A stretch of 64,000 nucleotides of DNA, taken from assembly GCA_900472675.1 (NCBI GenBank), contig UCJA01000006.1:62001-126000 (forward strand), given 5' to 3'. This DNA comes from Hyphomicrobiales bacterium. Lineage in GTDB: Bacteria; Pseudomonadota; Alphaproteobacteria; Rhizobiales; Rhizobiaceae. A model generated the notes under the pieces. The model did not search any database. It had not been told where the DNA came from and saw nothing but the letters and a program-made list of their open reading frames with translations. The translations under genes and the position numbers were made by a program. This document shows positions 1 through 9,689 of this stretch, one piece after another (the first letter of the stretch is position 1; each line of letters begins with the position of its first letter).

Positions 1-970
1 CGATGGTGGCAGAGAGATCGCCCTGTGCCAGCCGGGCAAGAGCCGTTCCCAGCTCCCGCACGGCGAGATCGATCTGGGCATCGACATGCTGCTTCTCGCC
101 ATCATTGCGGGCGCGATCGGCCTCTGCTGCAGCCCTTTCCGCAGCGCTCCTGCTTTCGATCTGCTGCTTTTCAATGGCTTGATCGCGGAAGACTTCGAGC
201 GCGCGGGCAATATTGCCGAATTCGTTGGGGAGAGCGACGTAGGGAATAACCGTGGCATTGTCGCCGTTGGACATGGCGCGCACCCGACCCGTGAGGATGC
301 CCAGCGGACGGATCAGCGCCCGGATCGCAAAAAGGCTGACCAGACCGATCAGCACCAGGGCGAGGAGCGAGGTGCCGACGATGAGGTAGCCCAGGGTGGC
401 GATGTGGGCCAGATAGTTCTGCATGGGGATGCCGATGAACAGCACGCCGGTGACGCTGCCGCTCGCATCGGTCACCGGAACATAGCCGGTCATGAAATCC
501 TTGCCGAACAGCACGGCCTTGCCGAAGTAGGCCTGCCCCCTGGCGAGAAAAGGCTGTGCCGGATGATCGGCCGCAAGCTTGGTGCCAACGGCGCGTTCGC
601 CCTTTTCGGTCTTCACGTTGGTGGATACGCGCAGGTAATCGCTGCCCTGCTTGTCGAAGACCGTGGCGACACCACCAATGGCGGCGGCCGTGCGATCCAC
701 GAGATCGTGATCCTTCAGAGCGCCCTCGCCCCTCAGCACCTTGGAAACCTCCTGATCGCTAATCTGGACACGCGCGCCAGGCATTTCCCGCTCGTAAAAC
801 AGCGCGATGGTCCTCATCGCATCGCGCGCATCAACACCGGCCGTCTCCATGATATCACGACGGACGTTGACATAGGCGAGGCCGCCAACAGCAACCACTG
901 CGACGGTGATCAGTAAGAGACAGAGGATAACGATGCGGGAAACGATGGAGGAGGGTAAAAATTTCTTCAT
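1..970 (-). CDS. Methyl-accepting chemotaxis protein, N-terminal part (cut by window edge)
   Basis: Reading leftward from the ATG at 970, the frame stays open for 323 residues to the edge of the window. Residues about 10-31 form a first membrane segment. An extracytoplasmic sensor of Cache type follows; it contains FGKAVLFGKDFMTGYVPV and GVLFIGIPM, typical of the Cache3/Cache2 domain of chemoreceptors. A second membrane segment covers about residues 190-215, then a HAMP domain (IRPLGILTGRVRAMSNGD). A second HAMP-like stretch (ALARLAQGDLSATI) begins at the edge. The methylation and signalling regions would lie to the left of the window. The family senses small ligands in the periplasm and signals to CheA; the ligand cannot be inferred. 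The identification rests on domain order and is secure. Confidence 0.93.
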   Translation of the reverse strand, partial: MKKFLPSSIVSRIVILCLLLITVAVVAVGGLAYVNVRRDIMETAGVDARDAMRTIALFYEREMPGARVQISDQEVSKVLRGEGALKDHDLVDRTAAAIGGVATVFDKQGSDYLRVSTNVKTEKGERAVGTKLAADHPAQPFLARGQAYFGKAVLFGKDFMTGYVPVTDASGSVTGVLFIGIPMQNYLAHIATLGYLIVGTSLLALVLIGLVSLFAIRALIRPLGILTGRVRAMSNGDNATVIPYVALPNEFGNIARALEVFRDQAIEKQQIESRSAAERAAAEADRARNDGEKQHVDAQIDLAVRELGTALARLAQGDLSATI

Positions 971-1168
971 CTGCGACGATTTCTCCAAGTGGACGGAAGT
1001 CCAACTGAAGGTCACAAAATAAGATAAACAAAATATTCCCTTGATACCTGTCAAAAGTACCCTAGTGAGCGGATCGCTTTCGCTTGGGAAATTTTGCGCA
1101 GCGCAGTCGCACCGAGGCGGCAGTCATCATGGCCTGCGGTGAAAAGGTCAGTTCCCGAACGGGAAGAC
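971..1168. other. Intergenic region upstream of the chemoreceptor
   Basis: About 200 bases separate the chemoreceptor start from the terminator of the small gene at 1169-1303. The stretch at 1015-1045 is AT-rich and probably holds the receptor promoter. A short inverted repeat (AGTGGAC, GGAA loop, GTCC) lies at about 988-1005. No gene is supported here; the rightward frames over 1084-1372 have Arg-rich, non-protein-like composition. Confidence 0.5.
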
Positions 1169-1171
1169 CTA
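1143..1171 (-). terminator. Hairpin terminator overlapping the stop of the small gene
   Basis: AGGTC at 1145-1149 pairs with GACCT at 1166-1170, and TTCCC at 1152-1156 pairs with GGGAA at 1161-1165, with a two-base bulge on one side. On the minus strand the stem is followed by TTTTC. It overlaps the TAG of the small gene, so it fits a rho-independent terminator of a short leftward transcript. Confidence 0.6.
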
Positions 1172-1303
1172 GAGGAACATCGGCAGCGCGAGGAGGGTCG
1201 CCGTTGCTGCAACCGTCAGAACGAGGAGACGCAATTTCAACGTCTTGGCAGCGTCATCAGCCTTCACGATGGCGATTGCACGGGCACGGCGGGGGTTCGA
1301 CAT
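1169..1303 (-). CDS. Small membrane peptide, 44 residues
   Basis: An ATG at 1303 is preceded by GGAGA with a 7-8 base gap and opens a 44-codon frame ending in TAG at 1169. The peptide starts MSNPRRARAIAIVKADD, with a basic N-terminus. It continues into a hydrophobic stretch of about 17 residues (LRLLVLTVAATATLLALPMFL region) that could span the membrane. A hairpin with a T tract overlaps its stop, so the unit looks like a self-contained short transcript. I do not recognise a function. The ribosome binding site, the sensible amphipathic or hydrophobic composition and the terminator argue that it is real, but comparison with relatives would be needed to be sure. Confidence 0.6.
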   Translation of the reverse strand: MSNPRRARAIAIVKADDAAKTLKLRLLVLTVAATATLLALPMFL

Positions 1304-1439
1304 AAATCAATCTCCATTGCGCGTCGTCCACGGCCTCTGCCGCTAAATCGACAGAGACCTTGCCTAGCATAGACCTTAGGAATTGGCTGGCAATAAGGCA
1401 GCATGTGCCACGTTTATTAAGATGCGCTGAACAGCACCC

Positions 1440-2621
1440 TCACGCCGCGTCGCCGCAGGCAACTCCGGACGCCCAGGCCCACTGGAAATTATAGCCGCCG
1501 AGCCAGCCGGTCACATCGACGCATTCGCCGATGAAGAAGAGGCCCGGCACATTTTTCGCCTGCAAGGTCCTGGAATCGAGGCCGGAGGTATCGACGCCGC
1601 CAAGCGTCACTTCTGCCGTGCGGTAGCCTTCAGAGCCAGCCGGGCGGATGGTCCAGTCGCCGACCGCCGCGGCCAGCCGGTCGATCGCCTTGTCCGGGAG
1701 CTCGGCAAGCGTGCCCGTCATCGCCTGGGCTTCGACGAAGAACTGCGCCAGGCGCTTGGGCAGGACTGTGGACAGGGCCGTCTGCACAGCCTGCCGGCCA
1801 TTTGCCTTGCGCGCCTGCTTCAGACTTGCTGCGACATCGACATCCGGCTCGATGACCAGGCGGATGTCTTGGCCCTCCCGCCAATAGGAAGATATCTGCA
1901 GGACGGCCGGGCCGCTGAGGCCACGATGGGTAAACAGCAGTGCCTCGCGGAACACCGTCTTGCCATGGTGCAGCGCGGCTGGCACCGCTATCCCCGACAA
2001 AGGCGACAGCCTCTCCAGCATGGCCGGGTCGAGCGTGAGCGGCACCAGGCCCGGGCGGGTCTCGATGATGCGAAGCCCAAAGCGGGAGGCGATCTCATAG
2101 GCAAAGCCGGTCGATCCCATCTTGGGGATCGACTTGCCGCCCGTCGCCACCACCACCGAAGAGGTTTCCACGGCGCCGCTCGAGGTCTCGACGCGGAAGC
2201 CGGCGTCGGTCTTTTCGACGGATGTCACCTGCGTCTGCAGCTCCAGCTTCACGCCGACATTTTGCATCTCGGCCAGCAGCATGCGGATGATGTCCCTGGC
2301 GCTGTCATCGCAGAACAACTGGCCGAGCGTCTTCTCGTGCCAGGCGATGTTATGACGTTCGACGAGATCCAGAAACTGGCGGGGCGTGTAGCGGGCGAGC
2401 GCCGACTTGGCGAAATGAGGGTTGGCGGACAGGAAGTTCTGCGGCGCGGTGTGAATGTTGGTGAAGTTGCAACGACCACCGCCGGAGATGCGGATCTTTT
2501 CACCCGGCGCCTTTGCATGATCCAGCACGAGCACGCTGCGGCCGCGTTGTCCGGCCCGCGCCGCGCACATCATACCGGCCGCACCTGCGCCCAAGATTAC
2601 CACGTCGAATGTGCGCGCCAC
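1440..2621 (-). CDS. NAD(P)/FAD-dependent oxidoreductase of the HI0933/BaiN family
   Basis: This 393-residue flavoprotein begins with the dinucleotide-binding motif VILGAGAAGMMCAARAG. It carries the family signature GEKIRISGGGRCNFTN near residue 45. The C-terminal FAD-contact segment reads GLFFIGECVDVTGWLGGYNF. The start is a GTG at 2621, chosen because AGGAG lies 7-8 bases upstream and no ATG fits better. Members of this family (YhiN, HI0933, BaiN) are cytosolic flavoproteins. Most have no established substrate, so I do not assign one. It is transcribed divergently from the glutamine-synthetase-like gene at 2747. Confidence 0.88.
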   Translation of the reverse strand: MARTFDVVILGAGAAGMMCAARAGQRGRSVLVLDHAKAPGEKIRISGGGRCNFTNIHTAPQNFLSANPHFAKSALARYTPRQFLDLVERHNIAWHEKTLGQLFCDDSARDIIRMLLAEMQNVGVKLELQTQVTSVEKTDAGFRVETSSGAVETSSVVVATGGKSIPKMGSTGFAYEIASRFGLRIIETRPGLVPLTLDPAMLERLSPLSGIAVPAALHHGKTVFREALLFTHRGLSGPAVLQISSYWREGQDIRLVIEPDVDVAASLKQARKANGRQAVQTALSTVLPKRLAQFFVEAQAMTGTLAELPDKAIDRLAAAVGDWTIRPAGSEGYRTAEVTLGGVDTSGLDSRTLQAKNVPGLFFIGECVDVTGWLGGYNFQWAWASGVACGDAA

Positions 2622-2746
2622 CTGCCGCTCCTCTTGTTGAATGCCTGCATTTTCGATGCTGAGGGCAAAGTCAATGGCTGCACCCCCTCGCCAATGGCTG
2701 TTCCATGGCTATGATGGGGCTCCGATCAACCTCGCCCCGATGTGTC

Positions 2747-4183
2747 ATGCCGCGCAAGACAGCCACTCCCTCCACCGTGAAAAAGACGTCTTCGAAATCC
2801 GCCAAAGCATCGGCGCCCACATCGCTGCGCGGCGCCTCCGACTGGCGGGAGGCGACTGCCTGGCTGCGCGCACGCGGCATCGAGGACGTGGAATGCATCA
2901 CGCCGGATCTGGCCGGTGTTCCGCGCGGCAAGATGATGCCCTCGTCGAAGTTCACCTCGAACACGTCGCTCGCGCTTCCTTCTGCGATCTACCGGCACAC
3001 GATCTCCGGCGAGTATCCCGAGGAGACCGCAAGTTTCCGCTATGAACCGCGCGACAGCGATCTGAAGCTGGTGCCTGACCTTTCAACGCTGGCAGTGGTG
3101 CCGTGGGAAAGCGATCCGACGGCGCAGGTGATCTGCGATATCGTCGACACGGACGGCAAGGCGGTCTGCTACACGCCGCGCAATGTGCTGAAGAACATCG
3201 TCCAGATGTACAGCGACAGGGGATGGAAGCCGGTCGTCGCACCGGAAATCGAGTTCTACCTGGTCGCCAAGAACGACGATCCGGATTACCCGCTGCATCC
3301 GCCGAAGGGTCGCTCCGGCCGCTCCATCCTCGGTGGGCAGGGCTATTCGATCGCCGGCATCAACGAGTTCGACGAGCTGATCGACGACATCTATCACTTC
3401 TCCGAGAAGCAGGGCCTGGAGATCGACACGCTGATCCACGAAGAGGGTCCGGCGCAGCTGGAAATCAACCTGCGGCATGGCGATCCGGTGGAGCTTGCCG
3501 ACCAGGTCTTCATGTTCAAGCGGACGATCCGCGAAGCGGCGCTAAAACACGGCATCTATGCCACCTTCATGGCAAAGCCGATGCAGGGCCAGGCCGGCTC
3601 GGCCATGCATATCCACCAGTCGGTGGTCGATATCGAGACCGGCCGCAACATCTTCTCCAATCCGGACGGATCTGCCTCCAAGGAATTCTTCCACTTCATC
3701 GGCGGCATGCAGGCCTTCGTGCCGAAGACGCTCGCGATGATGGCGCCCTATGTAAATTCCTACCGCCGGCTGACGCCGGACATGTCGGCGCCGGTGAACA
3801 ACGCCTGGGGCTACGACAACCGCACGACCGCATTCCGTGTGCCTGTCTCCGACCCGAATGCCCGGCGCGTGGAGAACCGGCTGCCGAGCTCGGATGCCAA
3901 CCCCTATCTGGCGCTTGCCGCGTCGCTCGGCTGCGGCATGATCGGCATCATGCAGGCGCTGGAGCCTTCCGAACCGACGGGAGATACGGCCAACGAAGGC
4001 GATATCGACCTGCCGCGCGGCCTGCTCGAGGCAATTTCGCTGCTTGAATCCGATGCCACGCTTGCAGAGGTCTTCAGCCCGGAATTCATCGGCCTCTATG
4101 CCGGGGTGAAGCGCGGCGAATTCGAAACCTTCATGCAGGTGATCAGCCCTTGGGAGCGGGAGTTCCTGCTTCTCAACGTGTGA
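2747..4183 (+). CDS. Glutamine synthetase family protein (gamma-glutamylpolyamine synthetase-like)
   Basis: About 478 residues, the size of a class I glutamine synthetase subunit. The metal- and glutamate-binding motifs are visible: APEIEFYLV near residue 178, EGPAQLEIN, then GSAMHIHQS. The ATP/ammonia region NNAWGYDNRTTAFRVP follows, and RRVENRLPSSDANPYLALAA ends the core. The N-terminus is Ser/Thr/Lys-rich and unlike GlnA. With an FAD oxidase seven bases downstream it resembles PuuA-type enzymes, which join glutamate to putrescine or another amine. That substrate is inferred from context. The start is uncertain: ATGs at 2705, 2711 and 2747 are all in frame and none has a clear ribosome site. 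I chose MPRKTATPS because it removes an implausible leader. Confidence 0.85.
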   Translation: MPRKTATPSTVKKTSSKSAKASAPTSLRGASDWREATAWLRARGIEDVECITPDLAGVPRGKMMPSSKFTSNTSLALPSAIYRHTISGEYPEETASFRYEPRDSDLKLVPDLSTLAVVPWESDPTAQVICDIVDTDGKAVCYTPRNVLKNIVQMYSDRGWKPVVAPEIEFYLVAKNDDPDYPLHPPKGRSGRSILGGQGYSIAGINEFDELIDDIYHFSEKQGLEIDTLIHEEGPAQLEINLRHGDPVELADQVFMFKRTIREAALKHGIYATFMAKPMQGQAGSAMHIHQSVVDIETGRNIFSNPDGSASKEFFHFIGGMQAFVPKTLAMMAPYVNSYRRLTPDMSAPVNNAWGYDNRTTAFRVPVSDPNARRVENRLPSSDANPYLALAASLGCGMIGIMQALEPSEPTGDTANEGDIDLPRGLLEAISLLESDATLAEVFSPEFIGLYAGVKRGEFETFMQVISPWEREFLLLNV

Positions 4184-4190
4184 GGGCGGC

Positions 4191-5483
4191 ATGACCGACA
4201 CGTGGCAGAGCCCTATCGCGCCCGGGCTGTCCTGGTACCAGGCATCCGTCGGCGAACGACCGGCCTACCCCGCGCTCGACGGGTCGCGCAGCGTGGACGT
4301 GGCGATTGTCGGCGGTGGCTTTACCGGCATGCAGGCTGCCTTCCACCTGGCCAAGGCCGGAGTGAGCGTGGCGCTGATCGAGGGTGGCCGGTTCGGCGAC
4401 GGCGCGTCGGGCCGCAACGGCGGACAGCTGGGGACCGGGCAGCGCTGGTGGCCGGAAGACCTGGAGCAGGATCTGGGCCTGGAGCGCTCCAAAGCGCTGT
4501 TCCAGATGGCGGAGCACGCCAAGCAATACCTTCTTGATTTTGCCCGCATGCACGGCATCGAGATCGACTACCTGCCAGGCCAGCTGAATGTGTCGCACAA
4601 GCGCGGCCATGACGACGAATACAAGCGCAACGCTGAGATCGCCGCAAGCCGCTATGATTATCCGCATATCTCCTTCATGGATGCGAAGGAGACGGCAGAA
4701 CGGGTGGGCACCAGCAACTATTACTGCGGCGTGCGCGACACCGGCACCGGCCATATCCACCCGCTGAAGCTGATCGTCGGGCTTGCCCGCGTGGCGCAGG
4801 CAGCCGGCGCCGACCTCTACGAGATGACCCGGGCCACCGGCATCCGCCAATCGGGCGGCAAGACCATGGTCGAGACGTCGTCCGGGGTGATCACGGCAGA
4901 TCGCGTGCTGCTCGCCACCAATGCCTATATCGGCGCGCTCGAGCCGGTCACGGCAGCGCATATCATGCCGATCGGCTCCTTTATCGCGGCAACCGCGCCG
5001 CTCGACGCGTTTCCCCATGTCATTCCCGGGCATGAGGCGGTGTGCGATTCGCGTTTCGTGGTGCGCTATTTCCGCAAAACGAAGGACAACCGGCTGCTGT
5101 TTGGCGGCCGCGAGGTCTATTCCTCGACAAATCCCGCCGATACGGCCGAGGCCATCCGCGGCCAGATCGTCGAGACCTATCCGGCGCTGAAAACTATCCC
5201 CATCACCCATGCCTGGGGCGGCAATGTGGGCATTACCCTGCCGCGCCAGCCGTTCGTGCGGGAGGTGATGCCGGGGGTCACCTCGATCGGCGGCTATTCC
5301 GGTCACGGCGTCATGCTGTCAAATTACTGCGGTAAGCTTTATGCAGACAGGGTAACGGGCAAGGCCAGCGCGCTTGACCTCTTGGAAGACCTGAAGATCC
5401 CGGCGTTTCCGGGTGGGCGGCGGATGCGCAGTCCGCTGCTTTTCCTGGCCCTGACCTGGTTTGCCCTGAGGGACAGGTTGTGA
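4191..5483 (+). CDS. FAD-dependent oxidoreductase of the D-amino-acid oxidase fold (PuuB-like)
   Basis: A 430-residue DAO-family flavoenzyme. The FAD motif VAIVGGGFTGMQAAFHLAKAG lies at about residues 28-48, followed by GDGASGRNGGQLGTGQR, the glycine-rich segment that contacts the flavin. The C-terminal GGYSGHGVMLSNYCGKL is typical of the family. The gene starts seven bases after the synthetase-like gene, so the two are co-transcribed. PuuB oxidises gamma-glutamylputrescine, and the pairing suggests an equivalent step on a glutamylated amine. An N-methylamino-acid or other amine oxidase role cannot be excluded. Confidence 0.85.
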   Translation: MTDTWQSPIAPGLSWYQASVGERPAYPALDGSRSVDVAIVGGGFTGMQAAFHLAKAGVSVALIEGGRFGDGASGRNGGQLGTGQRWWPEDLEQDLGLERSKALFQMAEHAKQYLLDFARMHGIEIDYLPGQLNVSHKRGHDDEYKRNAEIAASRYDYPHISFMDAKETAERVGTSNYYCGVRDTGTGHIHPLKLIVGLARVAQAAGADLYEMTRATGIRQSGGKTMVETSSGVITADRVLLATNAYIGALEPVTAAHIMPIGSFIAATAPLDAFPHVIPGHEAVCDSRFVVRYFRKTKDNRLLFGGREVYSSTNPADTAEAIRGQIVETYPALKTIPITHAWGGNVGITLPRQPFVREVMPGVTSIGGYSGHGVMLSNYCGKLYADRVTGKASALDLLEDLKIPAFPGGRRMRSPLLFLALTWFALRDRL

Positions 5484-5580
5484 CAAGGCAGGCCGTTCAT
5501 AGGGTCTGGACCAATTCGGACTAGCACTTTTCAATCGATTAGATTACACAGCATCAACCATGCAAAATGAAAGAACCGCG
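5484..5580. promoter_or_regulatory. Upstream region of zwf
   Basis: About 100 bases lie between the oxidase stop and zwf. The stretch 5528-5556 is AT-rich (TTTTCAATCGATTAGATTAC) and is the likely promoter and operator region of zwf-pgl-edd. No known operator can be assigned from the sequence alone. Confidence 0.35.
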
Positions 5581-7053
5581 ATGAGCAGCCAGATCATCCC
5601 AGTCGAACCATTTGATTGCGTCGTTTTCGGCGGCACCGGGGACCTTGCCGAGCGCAAGCTCCTGCCCGCCCTTTACCACCGCCAGATCGAAGGCCAGTTT
5701 ACCGAGCCGACCCGTATCATCGGCGCCTCGCGCAGCACGCTTTCCCACGAGGAATACCGCAAGTTTGCCGCGGACGCGCTGAAGGAGCACCTGAAGCAGG
5801 GTGAGTACGACGAGGCGGAAGTCCAGAAGTTCTGCCAGCGGATCTACTACGTGCCGGTCGACGCCAAGGCCGACCAGGGCTGGGACACGCTGAAGAAGCT
5901 GCTCGACGACGGCAAGGAGCGCATCCGCGTGTTCTATCTCGCCGTTGCGCCGGGCATTTTCGGCGCGATTTCCGAGAAGATCCGCGACTACAAGCTCATC
6001 ACCAAGTCGACGCGCATCGTCGTCGAAAAGCCGATCGGCCGCGACCTTGCCTCGGCGCTCGACCTCAACGACACGATCGGTCGGGTCTTCCGCGAAGAGC
6101 AGATCTACCGCATCGACCACTATCTCGGCAAAGAGACCGTGCAGAACCTGATGGCTCTGCGGTTTGCCAACGCGCTCTATGAGCCGCTGTGGAATGCTGA
6201 CCATATCGACCACGTGCAGATCACCGTTGCCGAAGCGGTCGGGCTCGAAGGCCGGGCCGGCTATTACGACACGGCCGGCGCGCTGCGCGACATGGTTCAG
6301 AACCACATCATGCAGCTGGTCTGCCTGGTGGCGATGGAAGTACCCTCCTCGATGAACTCCGAGGCGGTGCGCGATGAGAAGCTGAAGGTGCTGCGCGCCC
6401 TGAAGCCGATCACCGAAGCCAATGTGGAACAGATGACGGTGCGCGGCCAGTACCGCGCCGGCGCTTCTGCCGGCGGCCCGGTCAAGGGCTACCTGGACGA
6501 GTTGGAAGGCGGCGTTTCCAACATCGAGACCTTCGTCGCCATCAAGGCCGAGATCGGCAACTGGCGCTGGGCCGGCGTTCCCTTCTACATCCGCACCGGC
6601 AAGCGTCTTGCCAGCCGCATGTCGGAGATCGTCATCACCTTCAAGCAGGTGCCGCACAACATCTTCGACAGCGCGGCTGGACGGATTTCCGCCAACCAGC
6701 TGATCATCCGCCTGCAGCCGGACGAAGGCGTCAAGCAGTCGCTGATGATCAAGGATCCGGGCCCGGGTGGCATGCGCCTGCGCAACGTTTCGCTCGACAT
6801 GAGCTTTGCCCAGGCCTTCAACGTGCGCAGCCCGGACGCCTACGAGCGGCTGCTGATGGACACGATCCGCGCCAACCAGACGCTGTTCATGCGCCGCGAC
6901 GAAGTGGAAGCCGCATGGCGCTGGGTCGATCCGATCCTCAAGGGATGGGAATCCACGGGCCAGCTGGCCCAGGGCTATACGGCCGGCACCTGGGGTCCGA
7001 GCCAGGCGATCGCTCTCATCGAGCGCGACGGCCGCACCTGGCACGAGGGCTGA
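5581..7053 (+). CDS. zwf: Glucose-6-phosphate 1-dehydrogenase
   Basis: This enzyme oxidises glucose-6-phosphate to 6-phosphogluconolactone with NAD(P)+, feeding the Entner-Doudoroff and pentose phosphate routes. The N-terminal coenzyme fingerprint reads VVFGGTGDLAERK. The active-site motif RIDHYLGKE, with its catalytic-dyad histidine, is at about residues 178-186, and the length of 490 residues is normal. An ATG lies seven codons upstream at 5560. I prefer 5581 (MSSQIIPVEPFD) because rhizobial Zwf proteins begin this way, though the ribosome site is weak for both. It is the first gene of zwf-pgl-edd; pgl starts five bases after its stop. Confidence 0.96.
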   Translation: MSSQIIPVEPFDCVVFGGTGDLAERKLLPALYHRQIEGQFTEPTRIIGASRSTLSHEEYRKFAADALKEHLKQGEYDEAEVQKFCQRIYYVPVDAKADQGWDTLKKLLDDGKERIRVFYLAVAPGIFGAISEKIRDYKLITKSTRIVVEKPIGRDLASALDLNDTIGRVFREEQIYRIDHYLGKETVQNLMALRFANALYEPLWNADHIDHVQITVAEAVGLEGRAGYYDTAGALRDMVQNHIMQLVCLVAMEVPSSMNSEAVRDEKLKVLRALKPITEANVEQMTVRGQYRAGASAGGPVKGYLDELEGGVSNIETFVAIKAEIGNWRWAGVPFYIRTGKRLASRMSEIVITFKQVPHNIFDSAAGRISANQLIIRLQPDEGVKQSLMIKDPGPGGMRLRNVSLDMSFAQAFNVRSPDAYERLLMDTIRANQTLFMRRDEVEAAWRWVDPILKGWESTGQLAQGYTAGTWGPSQAIALIERDGRTWHEG

Positions 7054-7057
7054 CCCC

Positions 7058-7756
7058 ATGACGGCGAGGCTCCATTCATTCGCCGATGCCGCGACGCTTG
7101 CCTCTGCGCTGGCGGATACGGTGGCCGACGCACTCACCGCGGCCGTTGCGGCGCGCGGCGCAGCCTCCATCGCGGTCTCCGGCGGCTCCACGCCGAAGCG
7201 GTTCTTCGAGACGCTTTCTGCCCGCGACATCGACTGGAGCAAGGTGAACGTGACGCTGGTCGACGAGCGCTTTGTGCCCGCCGACAACGCGCGTTCCAAC
7301 CACCTGCTGGTGGCTACGCATCTTCTCAAGGACAAGGCGGCCGCTGCCGCCTTTGTGCCGCTGTATTACGACACGCCGACGATCGAGGATGCAGCCGTCG
7401 AGGCGACGCAGAAGACGGCCGGCATCGGCAATCCGTTCGACGTGGTCATCCTTGGCATGGGCGGCGACGGACATACGGCCTCGTTCTTTCCCCGCGGCGA
7501 CCATCTGGCGCAGGCGCTCGATCTGTCGGGCCCGCGTGGTGTGCTGACCATGCGGGCGGACGGTGCCGGCGAAGAACGCCTGACCTTCTCGTTTTCAAGC
7601 CTCGGCGACGCCCGCCTGCTGATCCTCCACATCGAGGGCGAAGCCAAGAAGGACGTGCTGGAGCAGGCAAAGGCCAGCTCCGACGAGACCGACATGCCGA
7701 TCCGTGCGGTGCTCAACCGGGCACCCTCGCCGGTCGAGATCTACTGGGCGCCGTAA
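7058..7756 (+). CDS. pgl: 6-phosphogluconolactonase
   Basis: A 232-residue cytosolic lactonase that hydrolyses 6-phosphogluconolactone to 6-phosphogluconate. The N-terminal phosphate-binding segment AVSGGSTPKRFFETLS and the central VVILGMGGDGHTASFFP motif are diagnostic of the SugarP_isomerase/DevB family. It follows zwf directly and precedes edd, the conserved rhizobial order, so the three products act in sequence on glucose-6-phosphate. Confidence 0.95.
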   Translation: MTARLHSFADAATLASALADTVADALTAAVAARGAASIAVSGGSTPKRFFETLSARDIDWSKVNVTLVDERFVPADNARSNHLLVATHLLKDKAAAAAFVPLYYDTPTIEDAAVEATQKTAGIGNPFDVVILGMGGDGHTASFFPRGDHLAQALDLSGPRGVLTMRADGAGEERLTFSFSSLGDARLLILHIEGEAKKDVLEQAKASSDETDMPIRAVLNRAPSPVEIYWAP

Positions 7757-7858
7757 GGGCGCCTCTCCGCAAGGCGCAGCGCGGCGCCTGATTTTCACCA
7801 TGCGCGATCCCGGTGGCTCTGGCTCTTTCCGCCGGGATTGGCCAGAGAGGATAGAACC

Positions 7859-9679
7859 ATGGCCGCTCATTCCACCATCGAGGCGATCACCGCCCGCATC
7901 GTCGAACGCTCCAAGCCGCATCGCGAAACCTATATCGATCGCGTGCGCCGGGCTGCTGCCCGCGGTCCGCATCGGTCGACGCTTTCCTGCGGGAACCTGG
8001 CACATGGCTTTGCGGTCTGTTCCCCCTCCGACAAGACTGCGCTGGCGGGCGACGTGGTGCCGAACCTCGGCATCATCACCGCCTACAACGACATGCTGTC
8101 AGCTCATCAACCCTATGAGACCTATCCGGCAATCATCCGGGATGCGGCGCGCGAGGCGGGTGGGGTGGCCCAGGTCGCCGGCGGCGTGCCGGCGATGTGC
8201 GATGGTGTGACGCAGGGTCAGCCCGGGATGGAGCTGTCGCTGTTTTCGCGCGATGCTATCGCCATGTCGGCCGGCATCGGGCTTTCCCACAATATGTTCG
8301 ATGCTTCCGTCTACCTGGGGATCTGCGACAAGATCGTGCCCGGCCTGGTGATCGCGGCGCTCTCGTTTGGCCATCTGCCAGCGGTGTTCGTTCCGGCCGG
8401 GCCGATGACGACGGGGCTGCCCAATGATGAAAAGTCGCGCATCCGCCAGCTTTACGCCGAGGGCAAGGTCGGCCGGCCAGAGCTTCTGGAAGCGGAGTCC
8501 AAATCCTACCACGGCCCTGGTACCTGCACCTTCTACGGCACCGCCAATTCCAACCAGATGCTGATGGAAATCATGGGCTTCCATCTGCCGGGCGCCTCCT
8601 TCGTGAACCCGGGCACGCCGCTGCGCGAAGCGCTGACCCGCGAGGCGGCAAAGCGCGCGCTTGCGATCACGGCGCTCGGCAACGAGTTTACGCCTGCCGG
8701 CGAGATGATCGACGAGCGCTCCTTCGTCAACGGTGTGGTCGGCCTGCATGCGACCGGCGGTTCGACCAACCACACGCTGCATCTGCTCGCCATGGCGCGG
8801 GCTGCCGGCATCCACCTCACCTGGCAGGATATTTCGGACCTGTCGGATGCGGTGCCGCTGCTGGCGCGCGTCTACCCCAACGGGCTGGCGGACGTAAACC
8901 ACTTCCACGCCGCGGGCGGCATGGGCTTCCTCATCAAGCAGCTTTTGAAGCACGGGCTGGTGCATGACGACGTGCGCACCGTGTTCGGCCAGGGGCTGGA
9001 GGCCTATACGGTCGAGGCGAAGCTCGATGCGGCGGGCCAGGTTCACCGCGAGCCGGTGCCGGAGGAAAGCGGCGACCCGAAGGTTCTGACCACGATCGAC
9101 GCGCCGTTCCAGCAGAGCGGCGGCCTGAAGATGCTGACCGGCAATCTCGGCCGGGGCGTCATCAAGGTTTCGGCGGTCAAGCCGGAACGTCACATCATCG
9201 AAGCGCCGGCCGTCGTGTTCCACGACCAACAGGAACTGCACGACGCTTTCAAGCGCGGCGATCTCAACAAGGACTTCGTCGCCGTGGTCCGCTTCCAGGG
9301 CCCGAAGGCGAACGGCATGCCCGAACTGCACCGGCTGACGCCGCCGCTCGGGGTTCTGCAGGACCGCGGCTTCAAGGTGGCGCTTGTCACGGACGGACGC
9401 ATGTCGGGCGCTTCGGGCAAGGTGCCCGCCGCCATCCACCTGACGCCGGAGGCCTGCGACGGCGGACCGATCGCGCGCATCCGGGATGGCGACATGATCC
9501 GCATGGATGCCGTGGCCGGTACGATCGAGGTTCTGTTGAACGAGCAGGAACTGGCGGCCCGCGAACCGGCAACGGCGGATCTTTCCGAAAACGAATTCGG
9601 CATGGGCCGCGAGCTGTTTGCGCCTTTCCGCCGGCACGTGGGACCGGCAGATTCCGGCGCCAGCGTGTTTTTCGGATAG
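7859..9679 (+). CDS. edd: Phosphogluconate dehydratase
   Basis: This enzyme dehydrates 6-phosphogluconate to 2-keto-3-deoxy-6-phosphogluconate, the first committed Entner-Doudoroff step. It belongs to the IlvD/Edd Fe-S dehydratase family. Conserved segments include [20 protein letters not shown] (about residues 116-135) and [17 protein letters not shown] with a cluster cysteine. The length of 606 residues is normal. AGAGAGGA upstream fixes the start at 7859 (MAAHSTIEA), not the in-frame ATG at 7838. The product ends [25 protein letters not shown] diverged second copy of this tail lies 400 bases downstream (10075-10161). The Eda aldolase gene is not in the window. Confidence 0.95.
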   Translation: MAAHSTIEAITARIVERSKPHRETYIDRVRRAAARGPHRSTLSCGNLAHGFAVCSPSDKTALAGDVVPNLGIITAYNDMLSAHQPYETYPAIIRDAAREAGGVAQVAGGVPAMCDGVTQGQPGMELSLFSRDAIAMSAGIGLSHNMFDASVYLGICDKIVPGLVIAALSFGHLPAVFVPAGPMTTGLPNDEKSRIRQLYAEGKVGRPELLEAESKSYHGPGTCTFYGTANSNQMLMEIMGFHLPGASFVNPGTPLREALTREAAKRALAITALGNEFTPAGEMIDERSFVNGVVGLHATGGSTNHTLHLLAMARAAGIHLTWQDISDLSDAVPLLARVYPNGLADVNHFHAAGGMGFLIKQLLKHGLVHDDVRTVFGQGLEAYTVEAKLDAAGQVHREPVPEESGDPKVLTTIDAPFQQSGGLKMLTGNLGRGVIKVSAVKPERHIIEAPAVVFHDQQELHDAFKRGDLNKDFVAVVRFQGPKANGMPELHRLTPPLGVLQDRGFKVALVTDGRMSGASGKVPAAIHLTPEACDGGPIARIRDGDMIRMDAVAGTIEVLLNEQELAAREPATADLSENEFGMGRELFAPFRRHVGPADSGASVFFG

Positions 9680-9689
9680 GACAGGTTGA

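Noticed and set aside
86..916. Long rightward frame over the chemoreceptor
   Set aside because: The opposite strand encodes a clear Cache-HAMP chemoreceptor; the rightward product has shadow composition (Asp/His/Arg-rich, no domain).
1084..1372. Rightward frames between the chemoreceptor and the flavoprotein
   Set aside because: Arg/Gln-rich shadow composition; the opposite strand has a better small gene with a ribosome site and terminator.
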